In this document: piece after piece, positions 17,469 to 25,480 of the stretch
Numbering within the stretch: the first letter of the stretch is position 1
How the letters are laid out: every line of letters begins with the position of its first letter
Origin: Pseudomonadales bacterium
GTDB lineage: Bacteria > Pseudomonadota > Gammaproteobacteria > Pseudomonadales > Pseudohongiellaceae
Assembly: GCA_022819645.1 (NCBI GenBank)
Contig: JAJEGU010000041.1
Span: 1-64,000, forward strand
Direction: 5' to 3'
DNA: 64,000 bases
Notes under the pieces: generated by a model
Told to the model about the DNA's origin: nothing
Databases searched by the model: none
Seen by the model: the letters and a program-made list of their open reading frames with translations, nothing else
Program-made: the position numbers and the translations under genes

Positions 17469-19049
17469 ATGACCGTCAAACCACAAAACAGGTCAGACTC
17501 GGGTCGCGGGCCTCGTGGCCAAGCATCGGCGCGGCGCGGCCGCCGCCGCGGGGCCGCCGGAAAACAGCGCATCGCGGCGGCAGATTCTGCAGCCTGGATC
17601 GAACGCGGGATTCCGCATTTCGAGGTCCTCAATTGCGAAGCGCTGGAACTGATCGAGCACAATGCCGAAACCGTGCTCGCGGAAATCGGCATCGAATTCC
17701 GAGAGTTTCCCCATGCCTTGACTCTCTGGAAGGAAGCCGGCGCCGAGGTGGACGGCGAGCGGGTGCGCTTTCCCCGGGGGCTATGCCGTTCCCTGGTCCA
17801 GGCCACGGCGCCGGGGGAATTCCGCCAGCACGCCCGTAACCCGCGCCGCAGCACGATCATCGGCGGCGACCGCACGGTGCTCGTTCCCGCCTACGGGCCG
17901 CCCTTTGTCCACGACCTCGACAAGGGCCGTCGTTACGCCGCCCTGGAGGACTTCCGCAACTTCGTCAAACTGGCCTGCATGAGCCCCGGCCTGCACCATT
18001 CCGGCGGCACGGTCTGCGAGCCCGTGGACGTGCCGGTGAACAAGCGCCATTTCGATATGGTCTACAGCCACATCAAGTACAGCGACAAGCCTTTCATGGG
18101 TTCGGTCACTCATCCCGAGCGCGCGAAAGACAGTGTCGCCATGGCCAAAATCGTGTTCGGCGACGAGTTTGTGGCGAACAACGCCGTGCTGATCAATCTC
18201 ATCAACGCCAACTCGCCATTGACCTTCGACGCCACCATGCTCGGCGCGGCGACGGTTTACGCCGAAAGCAACCAGGCGACGATCATTTCCCCTTTTCTGC
18301 TTGCCGGCGCCATGTCGCCGGTAACGATTGCCGGCACCCTGACCCAGATTCTCGCCGAGGCGCTGGCGGGAATGGCCTATGTACAACTCGTCAGGCCCGG
18401 CGCTCCCGTGGTGTTCGGCAGTTTTGCCGCCGCGGTTTCCATGCAGTCCGGCGCGCCCACCTTTGGCACGCCGGAGCCGAGCCTGATCCTTTGTGGCGCG
18501 GCGCAGCTCGCGCGAAGGCTCGGGGTGCCTTTCCGCAGCGGTGGCGGGCTTTGCGCCGCCAAGATTCCCGACGCCCAGGCCGCCTATGAAGCCGCCAACA
18601 CCCTGCAGACTTCCGCCCTGGCGGGAGTCAACTTCATGCTGCACACCGCAGGCTGGCTCGAGGGAGGCCTCGCCATGGGCTATGAGAAGTTCGTCATGGA
18701 CGCCGACCAGGCCAATATGCTCGCGGTATTGCTCGGTGGAGTCGACCTGTCGGAAAATGCCCAGGCGCTGGACGCCCTGCGCGAAGTCGGCCCCGGCGCG
18801 CATTTTCTCGGCGCCGCCCATACCCTGGCCAACTTCGAGTCCGCTTTCTACCGCTCCAGTGTGGCTGACAACAACAGTTTTGAACAATGGCGGCAGGACG
18901 GTTCCCTGGACACCGCCCGGCGCGCCAACGTCATCTGGAAGCAGATGCTGCGGGACTACGAGGCGCCGCCTCTGGACCCGGCGATCGATGAAGCCCTGCT
19001 GGAATTCATGCGCCGCCGCAAATCCGAATTCGAGGATAGAGACTACTGA
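17469..19049 (+). CDS. Trimethylamine-methyltransferase (MttB/MtgB) family protein, non-pyrrolysine
   Basis: A 526-residue cytosolic methyltransferase that should move a methyl group from a quaternary amine to the cobalt of the corrinoid protein encoded next. The TIM-barrel family body runs from about residue 45, after a basic low-complexity leader. The frame has no in-frame amber codon, so it belongs to the non-pyrrolysine MtgB-like group. Characterised members act on glycine betaine, proline betaine or carnitine. Substrate is inferred as glycine betaine from the dimethylglycine dehydrogenase at the end of the operon and the nearby BCCT transporter. Its TGA overlaps the next ATG (TGATG). Confidence 0.9.
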   Translation: MTVKPQNRSDSGRGPRGQASARRGRRRGAAGKQRIAAADSAAWIERGIPHFEVLNCEALELIEHNAETVLAEIGIEFREFPHALTLWKEAGAEVDGERVRFPRGLCRSLVQATAPGEFRQHARNPRRSTIIGGDRTVLVPAYGPPFVHDLDKGRRYAALEDFRNFVKLACMSPGLHHSGGTVCEPVDVPVNKRHFDMVYSHIKYSDKPFMGSVTHPERAKDSVAMAKIVFGDEFVANNAVLINLINANSPLTFDATMLGAATVYAESNQATIISPFLLAGAMSPVTIAGTLTQILAEALAGMAYVQLVRPGAPVVFGSFAAAVSMQSGAPTFGTPEPSLILCGAAQLARRLGVPFRSGGGLCAAKIPDAQAAYEAANTLQTSALAGVNFMLHTAGWLEGGLAMGYEKFVMDADQANMLAVLLGGVDLSENAQALDALREVGPGAHFLGAAHTLANFESAFYRSSVADNNSFEQWRQDGSLDTARRANVIWKQMLRDYEAPPLDPAIDEALLEFMRRRKSEFEDRDY

Positions 19050-19759
19050 TGACTGACCAAAACACCCACCCGGAAGACGAGGAAATCATCCTTGCCGAGC
19101 TAGACGACGGCGAACTCGTCGAGCAGATGCACGAAGACCTGTATGACGGCCTCAAGGAGGAAATCGTCGAGGGCACCTCGATCCTGCTCGCGCGCAACTG
19201 GTCGGCGGACAAGGTGCTCAACGAGGCGCTGGTGGAAGGCATGCGAATCGTGGGTATCGACTTCCGCGACGGCATCCTGTTCGTTCCCGAAGTCCTGCTC
19301 GCCGCCAACGCCATGAAAGGCGGCATGGAGCTGCTGCGGCCCCTGCTGTCGGAGACCGGGGTAAAGCCCATCGGCAAGATGGTTATCGGTACCGTCAAGG
19401 GCGACATCCACGACATCGGCAAGAATCTGGTGGGGATGATGCTGGAAGGCGCCGGATTCGAGGTCTTCGACATCGGCATCAACAATTCGGTGGAAGACTA
19501 TTTCGAAGCGATGGAAAAGCACCAGCCGGACATCCTCGGCATGTCGGCCCTGCTCACCACCACCATGCCCTATATGAAGGTGGTCATCGACGAAATGGTC
19601 AAGCAGGGCATTCGCGACGACTACATCGTGCTCGTGGGCGGCGCGCCGCTGAATGAGGAGTTCGGCCGCGCCGTGGGCGCCGACGCCTATTGCCGGGACG
19701 CGGCCCAGGCCGCCGACGTGGCGCCGGCCATGGTGCGGGCGCGGCAGGCGAGAGGGTAA
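19049..19759 (+). CDS. Methyltransferase cognate corrinoid protein (MttC/MtgC-like)
   Basis: A 236-residue cobalamin-binding methyl carrier. The N-terminal helical cap domain (about residues 20-100) precedes the Rossmann B12 domain. That domain has GDIHDIGKN with His121 as the lower cobalt ligand, then SALLTTTMPYM and VGGAPLNEEF, the usual three B12 motifs. It accepts the methyl group from the MttB-like enzyme and passes it to the tetrahydrofolate methyltransferase encoded at 22393-23286. The overlap with mttB (1 base) and the 4-base gap to the next gene indicate strict co-translation. Confidence 0.92.
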   Translation: MTDQNTHPEDEEIILAELDDGELVEQMHEDLYDGLKEEIVEGTSILLARNWSADKVLNEALVEGMRIVGIDFRDGILFVPEVLLAANAMKGGMELLRPLLSETGVKPIGKMVIGTVKGDIHDIGKNLVGMMLEGAGFEVFDIGINNSVEDYFEAMEKHQPDILGMSALLTTTMPYMKVVIDEMVKQGIRDDYIVLVGGAPLNEEFGRAVGADAYCRDAAQAADVAPAMVRARQARG

Positions 19760-19763
19760 ACCG

Positions 19764-20537
19764 GTGGCGGAAGCCGTGCTCGTCATCGCCTGCGGCGCAC
19801 TGGCCCGGGAGATCGAAGCGATCCGCAGGATCCGGGGCTGGGAGCATCTGCGCCTGCAATGCCTCGACGCCAGCCTGCACAATCGCCCGGAGCGGATACC
19901 CGGACGCCTGCGGGAGGCGATCCGCCGCAACCGGGACGCATACGGCAGGATCTTCGTCGCCTATGCCGATTGCGGCACCGCCGGCGGCATCGACGCTGTA
20001 CTCGCCGAGGAGGGCGTGGAGCGGCTGGATGGCGCCCATTGCTACGAGTTTTTTGCCGGCAGCGAGCGCTTTGCGCGATTGGCCGCGGCGGAGCCCGGCA
20101 CCTTCTATCTGACCGACTTCCTGGCCCGCCACTTTGACCGTTTCGTCATCGAGCCGCTGGGCCTGGACCGGCATCCCCGGCTCAGGGACGCCTATTTCGG
20201 CAATTACCGAAAACTGGTGTACCTGTCCCAGGCCGGAGACGGAGAATTGCTGGCGGCTGCGGAAAACGCCGCTGCGAAGCTGAAACTCGATTTCGAGCAT
20301 GTGCACACCGGTTACGGCGACCTGGAAACAGCCCTCGCAGCCCAATCCAGCCAGCGCGCCATCCCCGTGAGGGTCTCCACCCGCCGTCATCCCGCGCGCA
20401 GCGAAGTCACCCCCTCCGGCCACCCTGCGCGAAGCGAAGCGGAGTCGCAGGATCTCCCCGGAGAGGCCACGAAACGAGATTCCGCGACTCCACCTCGCTT
20501 CGCGCGGAATGACAATGAACAGGCCGCGTCGATATGA
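19764..20537 (+). CDS. DUF1638 protein with a repeat-derived C-terminal tail
   Basis: A 257-residue protein of the DUF1638 family, often found beside corrinoid methyltransferase genes but without proven activity. Conserved stretches include VLVIACGALAREI, DCGTAGGID and HCYEFFAGSERF. Start: GTG 19764 with GAGAGG upstream, 4 bases after the corrinoid gene. From about residue 208 the reading frame runs through a REP-like element (20386-20513), which supplies the last 50 or so residues, such as HPARSEAESQDLPGE. The ancestral protein probably ended near there. The new stop still overlaps the next ATG (ATGA), so coupling survived the insertion. Confidence 0.85.
   Translation: MAEAVLVIACGALAREIEAIRRIRGWEHLRLQCLDASLHNRPERIPGRLREAIRRNRDAYGRIFVAYADCGTAGGIDAVLAEEGVERLDGAHCYEFFAGSERFARLAAAEPGTFYLTDFLARHFDRFVIEPLGLDRHPRLRDAYFGNYRKLVYLSQAGDGELLAAAENAAAKLKLDFEHVHTGYGDLETALAAQSSQRAIPVRVSTRRHPARSEVTPSGHPARSEAESQDLPGEATKRDSATPPRFARNDNEQAASI
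20386..20513. repeat. REP-like element inside the 3' end of the DUF1638 gene, copy 3
   Basis: Starts GTCATCCCGCGCGCAGCGAAG and ends CTCGCTTCGCGCGGAATGAC, with inner arms GAGTCGCAGGATCTC and GAGATTCCGCGACTC. It is translated in frame without a stop. Confidence 0.8.
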
Positions 20538-20839
20538 AGATAACCAGGATTTTTTGGCGCGCCATCCCCTCCCAGATCATCGTCCAGCGCGGGCGGCTGC
20601 GCGAGAAGGTGATGTTGAGCCAGCGATTCCAGCAGGCCATTGACCGCGCCGCCATGCGCGCCGGCAAGGGGAGCAGCGGGCCGTATCTCGCCGAATGGCG
20701 CCGGGAGACCAGCCGCGTCGAAACCGAAGGCGACCCGGCCGAAATCGCCCGCATCGAAGCCGCTCGCCTGGAGGAAGCTTTCAGCAACGAGCGACTGGAA
20801 ACCCTGATTCGCAACCATGCCAGGGCCGCCGAGCCATGA
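20534..20839 (+). CDS. Small 'virulence factor' domain protein of the methylamine operon
   Basis: A 101-residue basic cytosolic protein (MKITRIFWRAIPSQIIVQ, then WRRETSRVETEGDPAEIAR). It resembles the short family labelled virulence factor in Pfam, which occurs in MttB-type clusters; the label is historical and no function is known. It overlaps the genes on both sides by 4 bases (ATGA), so it is an integral member of the operon. A role as a small partner or chaperone for the methyl-transfer enzymes is only a guess. Confidence 0.75.
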   Translation: MKITRIFWRAIPSQIIVQRGRLREKVMLSQRFQQAIDRAAMRAGKGSSGPYLAEWRRETSRVETEGDPAEIARIEAARLEEAFSNERLETLIRNHARAAEP

Positions 20840-21336
20840 ACGCCACAAGCGCCGCCAGCAAACCCGAATCGTACCGGATGCGAATGTTTTCCGTGCGCCA
20901 CGCCCGCGCCCTGAAACGGATATACGCCTTGCTCGAATGCACCCTGGTCCAATGCGAACCCCTGCTGCGCCGGATCGGTTACCAGCGCCTCGACAAACCC
21001 TTCGCCCGGGTCGAATCGCTTACCAAGGGCCTGCTCCTCGATTCACGAAACTGCGGCCAGTGCATCGTCGGCTTCACCGGGCTGTCCTGCCCCATGAACT
21101 GCCCCAAGAAGATGCGCAACGGCCCCTGCGGCGGCGTTCGCGACGATGGCCGCTGCGAGGTCAAGCCGGAAATGCCCTGCGTCTGGGTGCTCGCCTGGGA
21201 AGGCAACCAGCGCCTCGGGGAGGAGCAGGCGTCGATGCAGGTGCTGCAGCCCCCGGTGGACCACCGCCTTCCCGGCAAGTCGGCCTGGTTGCGGGAGCTG
21301 CGCATCCGGGTGGGAGACGCCGGCCATGCAGTTTGA
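20836..21336 (+). CDS. Methylenetetrahydrofolate reductase C-terminal-like protein (MetV-like)
   Basis: A 166-residue cysteine-rich protein of the MTHFR C-terminal family. A cluster of cysteines at roughly residues 77-125 (NCGQCIVGF, SCPMNCP, GPCGGVRDDGRC) would bind zinc or an iron-sulfur cluster. In acetogens the homologue MetV pairs with MetF in the methylene-THF reductase. Here metF follows directly with an 11-base overlap. It overlaps the upstream gene by 4 bases. The frame further upstream is open but the ATG at 20836 fits the overlap pattern. Confidence 0.85.
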   Translation: MNATSAASKPESYRMRMFSVRHARALKRIYALLECTLVQCEPLLRRIGYQRLDKPFARVESLTKGLLLDSRNCGQCIVGFTGLSCPMNCPKKMRNGPCGGVRDDGRCEVKPEMPCVWVLAWEGNQRLGEEQASMQVLQPPVDHRLPGKSAWLRELRIRVGDAGHAV

Positions 21337-22396
21337 AGACGAACCGGTCACTCCCGGCGACCCCCTGCCCATTCTGCCGGGGCATTCTTCCTTCGGCCGC
21401 CTCGAACGGGTCCTGCGCGCCGGCGGCTTTGCCGTGACCGCCGAAATCGCGCCGCCGGACTCCGCCAACCCCGCCGATGTCTATCAGCGCGCCGCCCTCT
21501 TTGACGGCTATGTGGACGCCATGAACGCCACCGACGGCTCGGGCGCCAATTGCCACATGTCCAGCATCGGCATGTGCTCGCTGCTCGCCCGGCGCGGTTA
21601 CGCCATGGTCATGCAGATTTCGGCCAGGGACCGGAACCGCATCGCCATCCAGGGCGACGTGCTCGGCGCCGCCGCCATGGGCGTGGCGAGCATTCTCTGC
21701 CTCACCGGCGACGGGGTTGATGTGGGCGACCACCCCCAGGCCAAGCCCGTATTCGACCTCGACAGCATGTCGATGCTGAACATGATCCGCACCATGCGCG
21801 ACGAATCCCGCTTTCTCAGCGGTCGCGAACTCAGCGAAGCGCCCCATGTCTTTCTCGGCGCCGCCGCCAATCCCTTCGCCCCGCCGCTGGACTATCGCCC
21901 CCTCCGCCTCGCCAAGAAGGCCGCCGCCGGCGCCCAGTTCGTGCAGACCCAGTACTGCTTCGACATCGCCGCTTTCCAGCGCTACATGACGGCGGTTCGC
22001 GATGCGGGAACCCACGAGAAGGTTTTTATCCTGGCGGGAGTCGGCCCTCTGGCCTCGGCCCGCTCGGCGGAGTGGATTCGCGCCAATGTGCCCGGCGTGC
22101 ATATTCCCGATGCGGTGATTGCGCGGCTCAGGGGCGCCCGGGACCAGCGCCGGGAAGGCGTCAGGCTGTGCGTTGACCTGATCCGGCAACTCCGGGAAAT
22201 CGAGGGCGTCCATGGCGTCCATATCATGGCCTACCGCCAGGAACGCCAGGTGGCGGAAATCGTCGAAGAATCCGGCGTGCTCGGCGGCCGCAGTCCCTGG
22301 CGCCCCGCGGTGGACTGGGCCGACGCCGACTGGGACCAGGGCAGCGCCGCGCCCCCGCTGCGACCGGGAGCACGGCAACTGGAGCAAGCTTCATGA
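21326..22396 (+). CDS. Methylenetetrahydrofolate reductase MetF-like
   Basis: A 356-residue flavin-dependent TIM-barrel enzyme. Family features include FAVTAEIAPPDSANP, DAMNATDGSGANCHMSS, ILCLTGDG and FVQTQYCFD near residue 212. In this operon it likely works in the oxidative direction, converting methyl-THF produced from the betaine methyl group to methylene-THF for biosynthesis or oxidation. Direction is inferred from context. The ATG lies inside the end of the MetV-like gene, and its stop overlaps the next ATG by 4 bases. Confidence 0.9.
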   Translation: MQFEDEPVTPGDPLPILPGHSSFGRLERVLRAGGFAVTAEIAPPDSANPADVYQRAALFDGYVDAMNATDGSGANCHMSSIGMCSLLARRGYAMVMQISARDRNRIAIQGDVLGAAAMGVASILCLTGDGVDVGDHPQAKPVFDLDSMSMLNMIRTMRDESRFLSGRELSEAPHVFLGAAANPFAPPLDYRPLRLAKKAAAGAQFVQTQYCFDIAAFQRYMTAVRDAGTHEKVFILAGVGPLASARSAEWIRANVPGVHIPDAVIARLRGARDQRREGVRLCVDLIRQLREIEGVHGVHIMAYRQERQVAEIVEESGVLGGRSPWRPAVDWADADWDQGSAAPPLRPGARQLEQAS

Positions 22397-23286
22397 CAGA
22401 AACCCTCATTACTTCCCCCGGCCGCGAAGTGCGCATCGGCTTTGACCGCCCCTTCGTCATCATCGGCGAGCGCATCAATCCCACCGGACGCAAGATTCTC
22501 GCCGAGGAAATGGCCCGGGGCGATTACAGCCGGGTCGAGGCCGACGCCATCGCCCAGGTGGAGGCCGGCGCCCAGATGCTCGACGTCAACGCCGGCGTCC
22601 CGCTTGCCGACGAGCCGGCGATGCTTGCGGACATCGTCAAGCTGGTGCAGTCGATTACCGATGCGCCCCTGTCCATCGATTCCTCCATCGTCGCCGCGCT
22701 GGAGTCCGGGCTGGCGGTATACCAGGGCAAGGCCCTGGTGAATTCGGTCACCGGCGAGGAAGAAAGGCTGGAGACGGTATTGCCCCTGGTCAAGCGCCAT
22801 GGGGCTGCCGTGGTCGCCATCTCCAACGACGAAACCGGCATTTCCGAAGACCCGGACGTGCGTTTTGACGTGGCGAAGAAAATCGTCGAACGCGCCGCCG
22901 ATTACGGCATTCCCCGGGAGGATGTGGTGGTGGACCCACTGGTGATGCCCATCGGCGCGATCAATTCGGCGGGCCGCCAGGTCATGCACATCGTGCGGCG
23001 GCTGCGGGAAGAACTGAAGGTCAACACCACCTGCGGCGCATCCAACATCAGCTTTGGGCTGCCCAACCGCAACGGCATCAATTCCGCCTTTCTCACCATG
23101 GCCATCGGCGCCGGCATGACTTCGGCGATCACCAGCCCCCTGCACCCGGAAGTGCTGCAGGCGGCCCTGGGCGCCGACGTCATGATGGGTCACGACCCGG
23201 ACTGCGCAAACTGGCTGCGAAAGTATCGCGAGCCGGCCCCCGGCGCCGGCCGGGAACGCCGCGGCCGCAGACGCCGGGGAGCTTGA
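22393..23286 (+). CDS. Methyltetrahydrofolate:corrinoid methyltransferase (pterin-binding, MtgA/AcsE-like)
   Basis: A 297-residue pterin-binding TIM barrel with FVIIGERINPTGRK, AGAQMLDVNAGVP, PLSIDSS and GASNISFGLPNR, the dihydropteroate-synthase-like signature of methyl-THF corrinoid methyltransferases. It would transfer the methyl group from the corrinoid protein at 19049-19759 to tetrahydrofolate. The C-terminal tail is Arg-rich (ERRGRRRRGA) and ends directly before a REP-like element. ATGA overlap with metF. Confidence 0.9.
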   Translation: MTETLITSPGREVRIGFDRPFVIIGERINPTGRKILAEEMARGDYSRVEADAIAQVEAGAQMLDVNAGVPLADEPAMLADIVKLVQSITDAPLSIDSSIVAALESGLAVYQGKALVNSVTGEEERLETVLPLVKRHGAAVVAISNDETGISEDPDVRFDVAKKIVERAADYGIPREDVVVDPLVMPIGAINSAGRQVMHIVRRLREELKVNTTCGASNISFGLPNRNGINSAFLTMAIGAGMTSAITSPLHPEVLQAALGADVMMGHDPDCANWLRKYREPAPGAGRERRGRRRRGA

Positions 23287-23295
23287 GGAGTTACT

Positions 23296-23401
23296 GTCAT
23301 TCTGCGCGCAGTCGCAGAATCTCGTGCAGAGGCCTCCCGGGGAGATCCTGCGACTGCGCGCAGGATGACGGGCGAGGGGGCGCGCAGTCGCAGAATCTCC
23401 G
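23296..23401. repeat. REP-like element inside the methylamine operon, copy 4
   Basis: One full palindrome (23296-23369: GTCATTCTGCGCGCAG ... CTGCGCGCAGGATGAC) and a trailing half copy (23380-23401, CGCGCAGTCGCAGAATCTCC). It fills most of the only long gap in the first eight genes and may affect mRNA stability between the two halves of the operon. Confidence 0.85.
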
Positions 23402-23438
23402 GAAAAAGGCACGGCACTCGTGCGATGGGATTAAAGAG

Positions 23439-25448
23439 TTGACCGAAACCACCGCCAGAGTCGTTTTCACCCCATCCGGGCGCCGGGGCGCGTTTCCTGT
23501 CGGGACCCGCCTGCTCGACGCCGCCCGCAGTATCGGCGCCGACGTGGATTCGGTCTGTGGCGGCCGCGGGCTTTGCGGGCGTTGCCGCATCGTTTGCATG
23601 GACGGGGACTTCGCCAAGCACGCCATCCGTTCGCGCCCGGAAAACCTGTCCCCATTCAATGAAATCGAGGCGCGCCACAGCGAGCGCCGCCGCCGGCTCG
23701 AAGCCAATCACCGCCTGGGCTGCCAGGCAACGCTCCAGGGCGATGTGGTCATCGATGTGCCCCCGGAGAGCCAGATGCATCGCCAGGTGGTGCGCAAGGA
23801 CGCCGAACTGCGCGACATCCCACTCGACCCGGCCACCCGGCTCTGCCATGTGGAAGTGTCGCCCCCGGAACTCCATGAAGCAGGCAGCGACTTGCAGCGG
23901 CTGCGGGAAGCCCTGGCCAGGGAATGGCGGCTTGCCGACCTCGATTGCGACCTGTCCGGGCTGGCGAACCTGCAAACCGCGCTGCGCGAAGGCGAATGGC
24001 GCGTCACCGCGGCGGTGCACCGGCAGGCGGGCATCATCGCGGTGTGGCCGGGATTCAAGCCGGCGGCCCATGGTCTGGCCATCGACGTGGGCTCCACCAC
24101 CATCGCCGCCCATCTGGTGGACCTGACCGCGGGCGGGGTCATCGCCACCGACGGCGTCATGAACCCCCAGATCCGTTTCGGCGAGGACCTCATGAGCCGG
24201 GTTTCCTGGGCGATGATGAACCCGGAAGGCGCCGCCGAACTCACCGCAGCCGTTCGCGAGGGAATCAATGCGCTCATCGCCGGCGTTTGCGCCCGGGGGG
24301 AAATCGAAGCGGCCGATATTGTCGAACTCACCGTGGTGGGCAATCCGGTCATGCACCATCTGCTGCTCGGGCTCGACCCCGGGGAACTCGGCGGCGCCCC
24401 CTTCGCCCTGGCCGTCTCGGACGCCATCGACGGGAAAGCCCGGGACCTGGGCCTCGCGCTTCATCCCGGCGCCAGGGTCCATGTGCTGCCCTGCATCGCC
24501 GGCCATGTGGGCGCCGACGCCGCCGGCATGGTGCTCGCCGAGGAGCCGCATCGGCTCGACGAAATCTCCCTGGTGGTGGATGTGGGCACCAATGCGGAAA
24601 TCGTTCTCGGCAACCGGGAGCGCCTGCTCGCCTGTTCCAGCCCCACGGGCCCGGCCTTCGAGGGCGCCCAGATCTCCTGCGGACAGCGCGCGAGCAGCGG
24701 CGCCATCGAAAGGGTGCGTATCGATCGGGAAAACCTGGAGCCGCGATTTTCGGTCATCGGCGCCGAACCCTGGTCCGACGATCCGGACTTCGCCGAAGCC
24801 ACCGGAGACAGCGGAGTAACCGGCATCTGCGGCTCGGGCATCATCGAAGTCATCGCCGAAATGTATCTGGCCGGAGTCATCAACAGCGACGGCGTCATCG
24901 ACGGCTCGCTGGCGAATCGCAGCGGGCGCATCATCGCCGATGGCCGCACGTTTTCCTATCTGCTCCACGACGGCGAGCGAAAAATCCTCATCACCCAGAC
25001 CGATGTGCGCCAGGTGCAACTCGCCAAGGCGGCGCTGTACGCCGGCGTGCGCCTGTTGCAGGACCGGGCCGGCATCCGCCGCATCGACCGCATCCGCCTC
25101 GCCGGGGCGTTCGGTTCCCATATCGATCCCGCCTACGCCATGGCGCTCGGGCTGATTCCCGACTGCGACCTCGACCGGGTCGAATCCGCCGGCAATGCCG
25201 CGGGAACCGGGGCGCTCATCGCCCTGCTCAATCACCAGGCCCGCGGGGAAATTCAGGACACCGTGGGCCGCATCGAAAAGATCGAGACCGCGGTGGAGCC
25301 GAAGTTCCAGGAATACTTCGTCGAGGCCATGGCGATCCCGCACCGCAGCGACGACTTCCCCAGGCTGTTTTCGGTGATGGACCCGCCGGCGGTCGGCGCT
25401 GGCCCGGCGTCCGGCGCCCGCCGGCGCCGCCGGGCCGCGGCTGGATAA
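23439..25448 (+). CDS. RACo-like corrinoid activation/regeneration protein (2Fe-2S plus ASKHA domain)
   Basis: A 669-residue protein that reductively reactivates Co(II) corrinoid to Co(I) using ATP. An N-terminal plant-type [2Fe-2S] domain has Cys40, Cys46 and Cys49 (CGGRGLCGRC) and a fourth Cys95. From residue 212 the DUF4445/ASKHA region begins with GLAIDVGSTTIAAHL, later LVVDVGTNAEIVLG and GICGSGIIEVIAEM. The open frame begins 52 codons earlier but that part is REP-like repeat. I chose TTG 23439 just before the first conserved residues, with only a weak GGGA ribosome site, so the start is uncertain. Confidence 0.9.
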   Translation: MTETTARVVFTPSGRRGAFPVGTRLLDAARSIGADVDSVCGGRGLCGRCRIVCMDGDFAKHAIRSRPENLSPFNEIEARHSERRRRLEANHRLGCQATLQGDVVIDVPPESQMHRQVVRKDAELRDIPLDPATRLCHVEVSPPELHEAGSDLQRLREALAREWRLADLDCDLSGLANLQTALREGEWRVTAAVHRQAGIIAVWPGFKPAAHGLAIDVGSTTIAAHLVDLTAGGVIATDGVMNPQIRFGEDLMSRVSWAMMNPEGAAELTAAVREGINALIAGVCARGEIEAADIVELTVVGNPVMHHLLLGLDPGELGGAPFALAVSDAIDGKARDLGLALHPGARVHVLPCIAGHVGADAAGMVLAEEPHRLDEISLVVDVGTNAEIVLGNRERLLACSSPTGPAFEGAQISCGQRASSGAIERVRIDRENLEPRFSVIGAEPWSDDPDFAEATGDSGVTGICGSGIIEVIAEMYLAGVINSDGVIDGSLANRSGRIIADGRTFSYLLHDGERKILITQTDVRQVQLAKAALYAGVRLLQDRAGIRRIDRIRLAGAFGSHIDPAYAMALGLIPDCDLDRVESAGNAAGTGALIALLNHQARGEIQDTVGRIEKIETAVEPKFQEYFVEAMAIPHRSDDFPRLFSVMDPPAVGAGPASGARRRRRAAAG

Positions 25449-25480
25449 ACTCCCATGTGTTACGGAGCAAGGCAGAGAAG

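Noticed and set aside
17469-19049. Possible pyrrolysine (amber) codon in the MttB-like gene
   Set aside because: The frame is open for the full family length with no in-frame TAG, so it is the non-pyrrolysine type.
23283-23438. N-terminal extension of the RACo-like ORF
   Set aside because: These 52 codons translate the REP-like repeat; the conserved ferredoxin domain begins right after TTG 23439.
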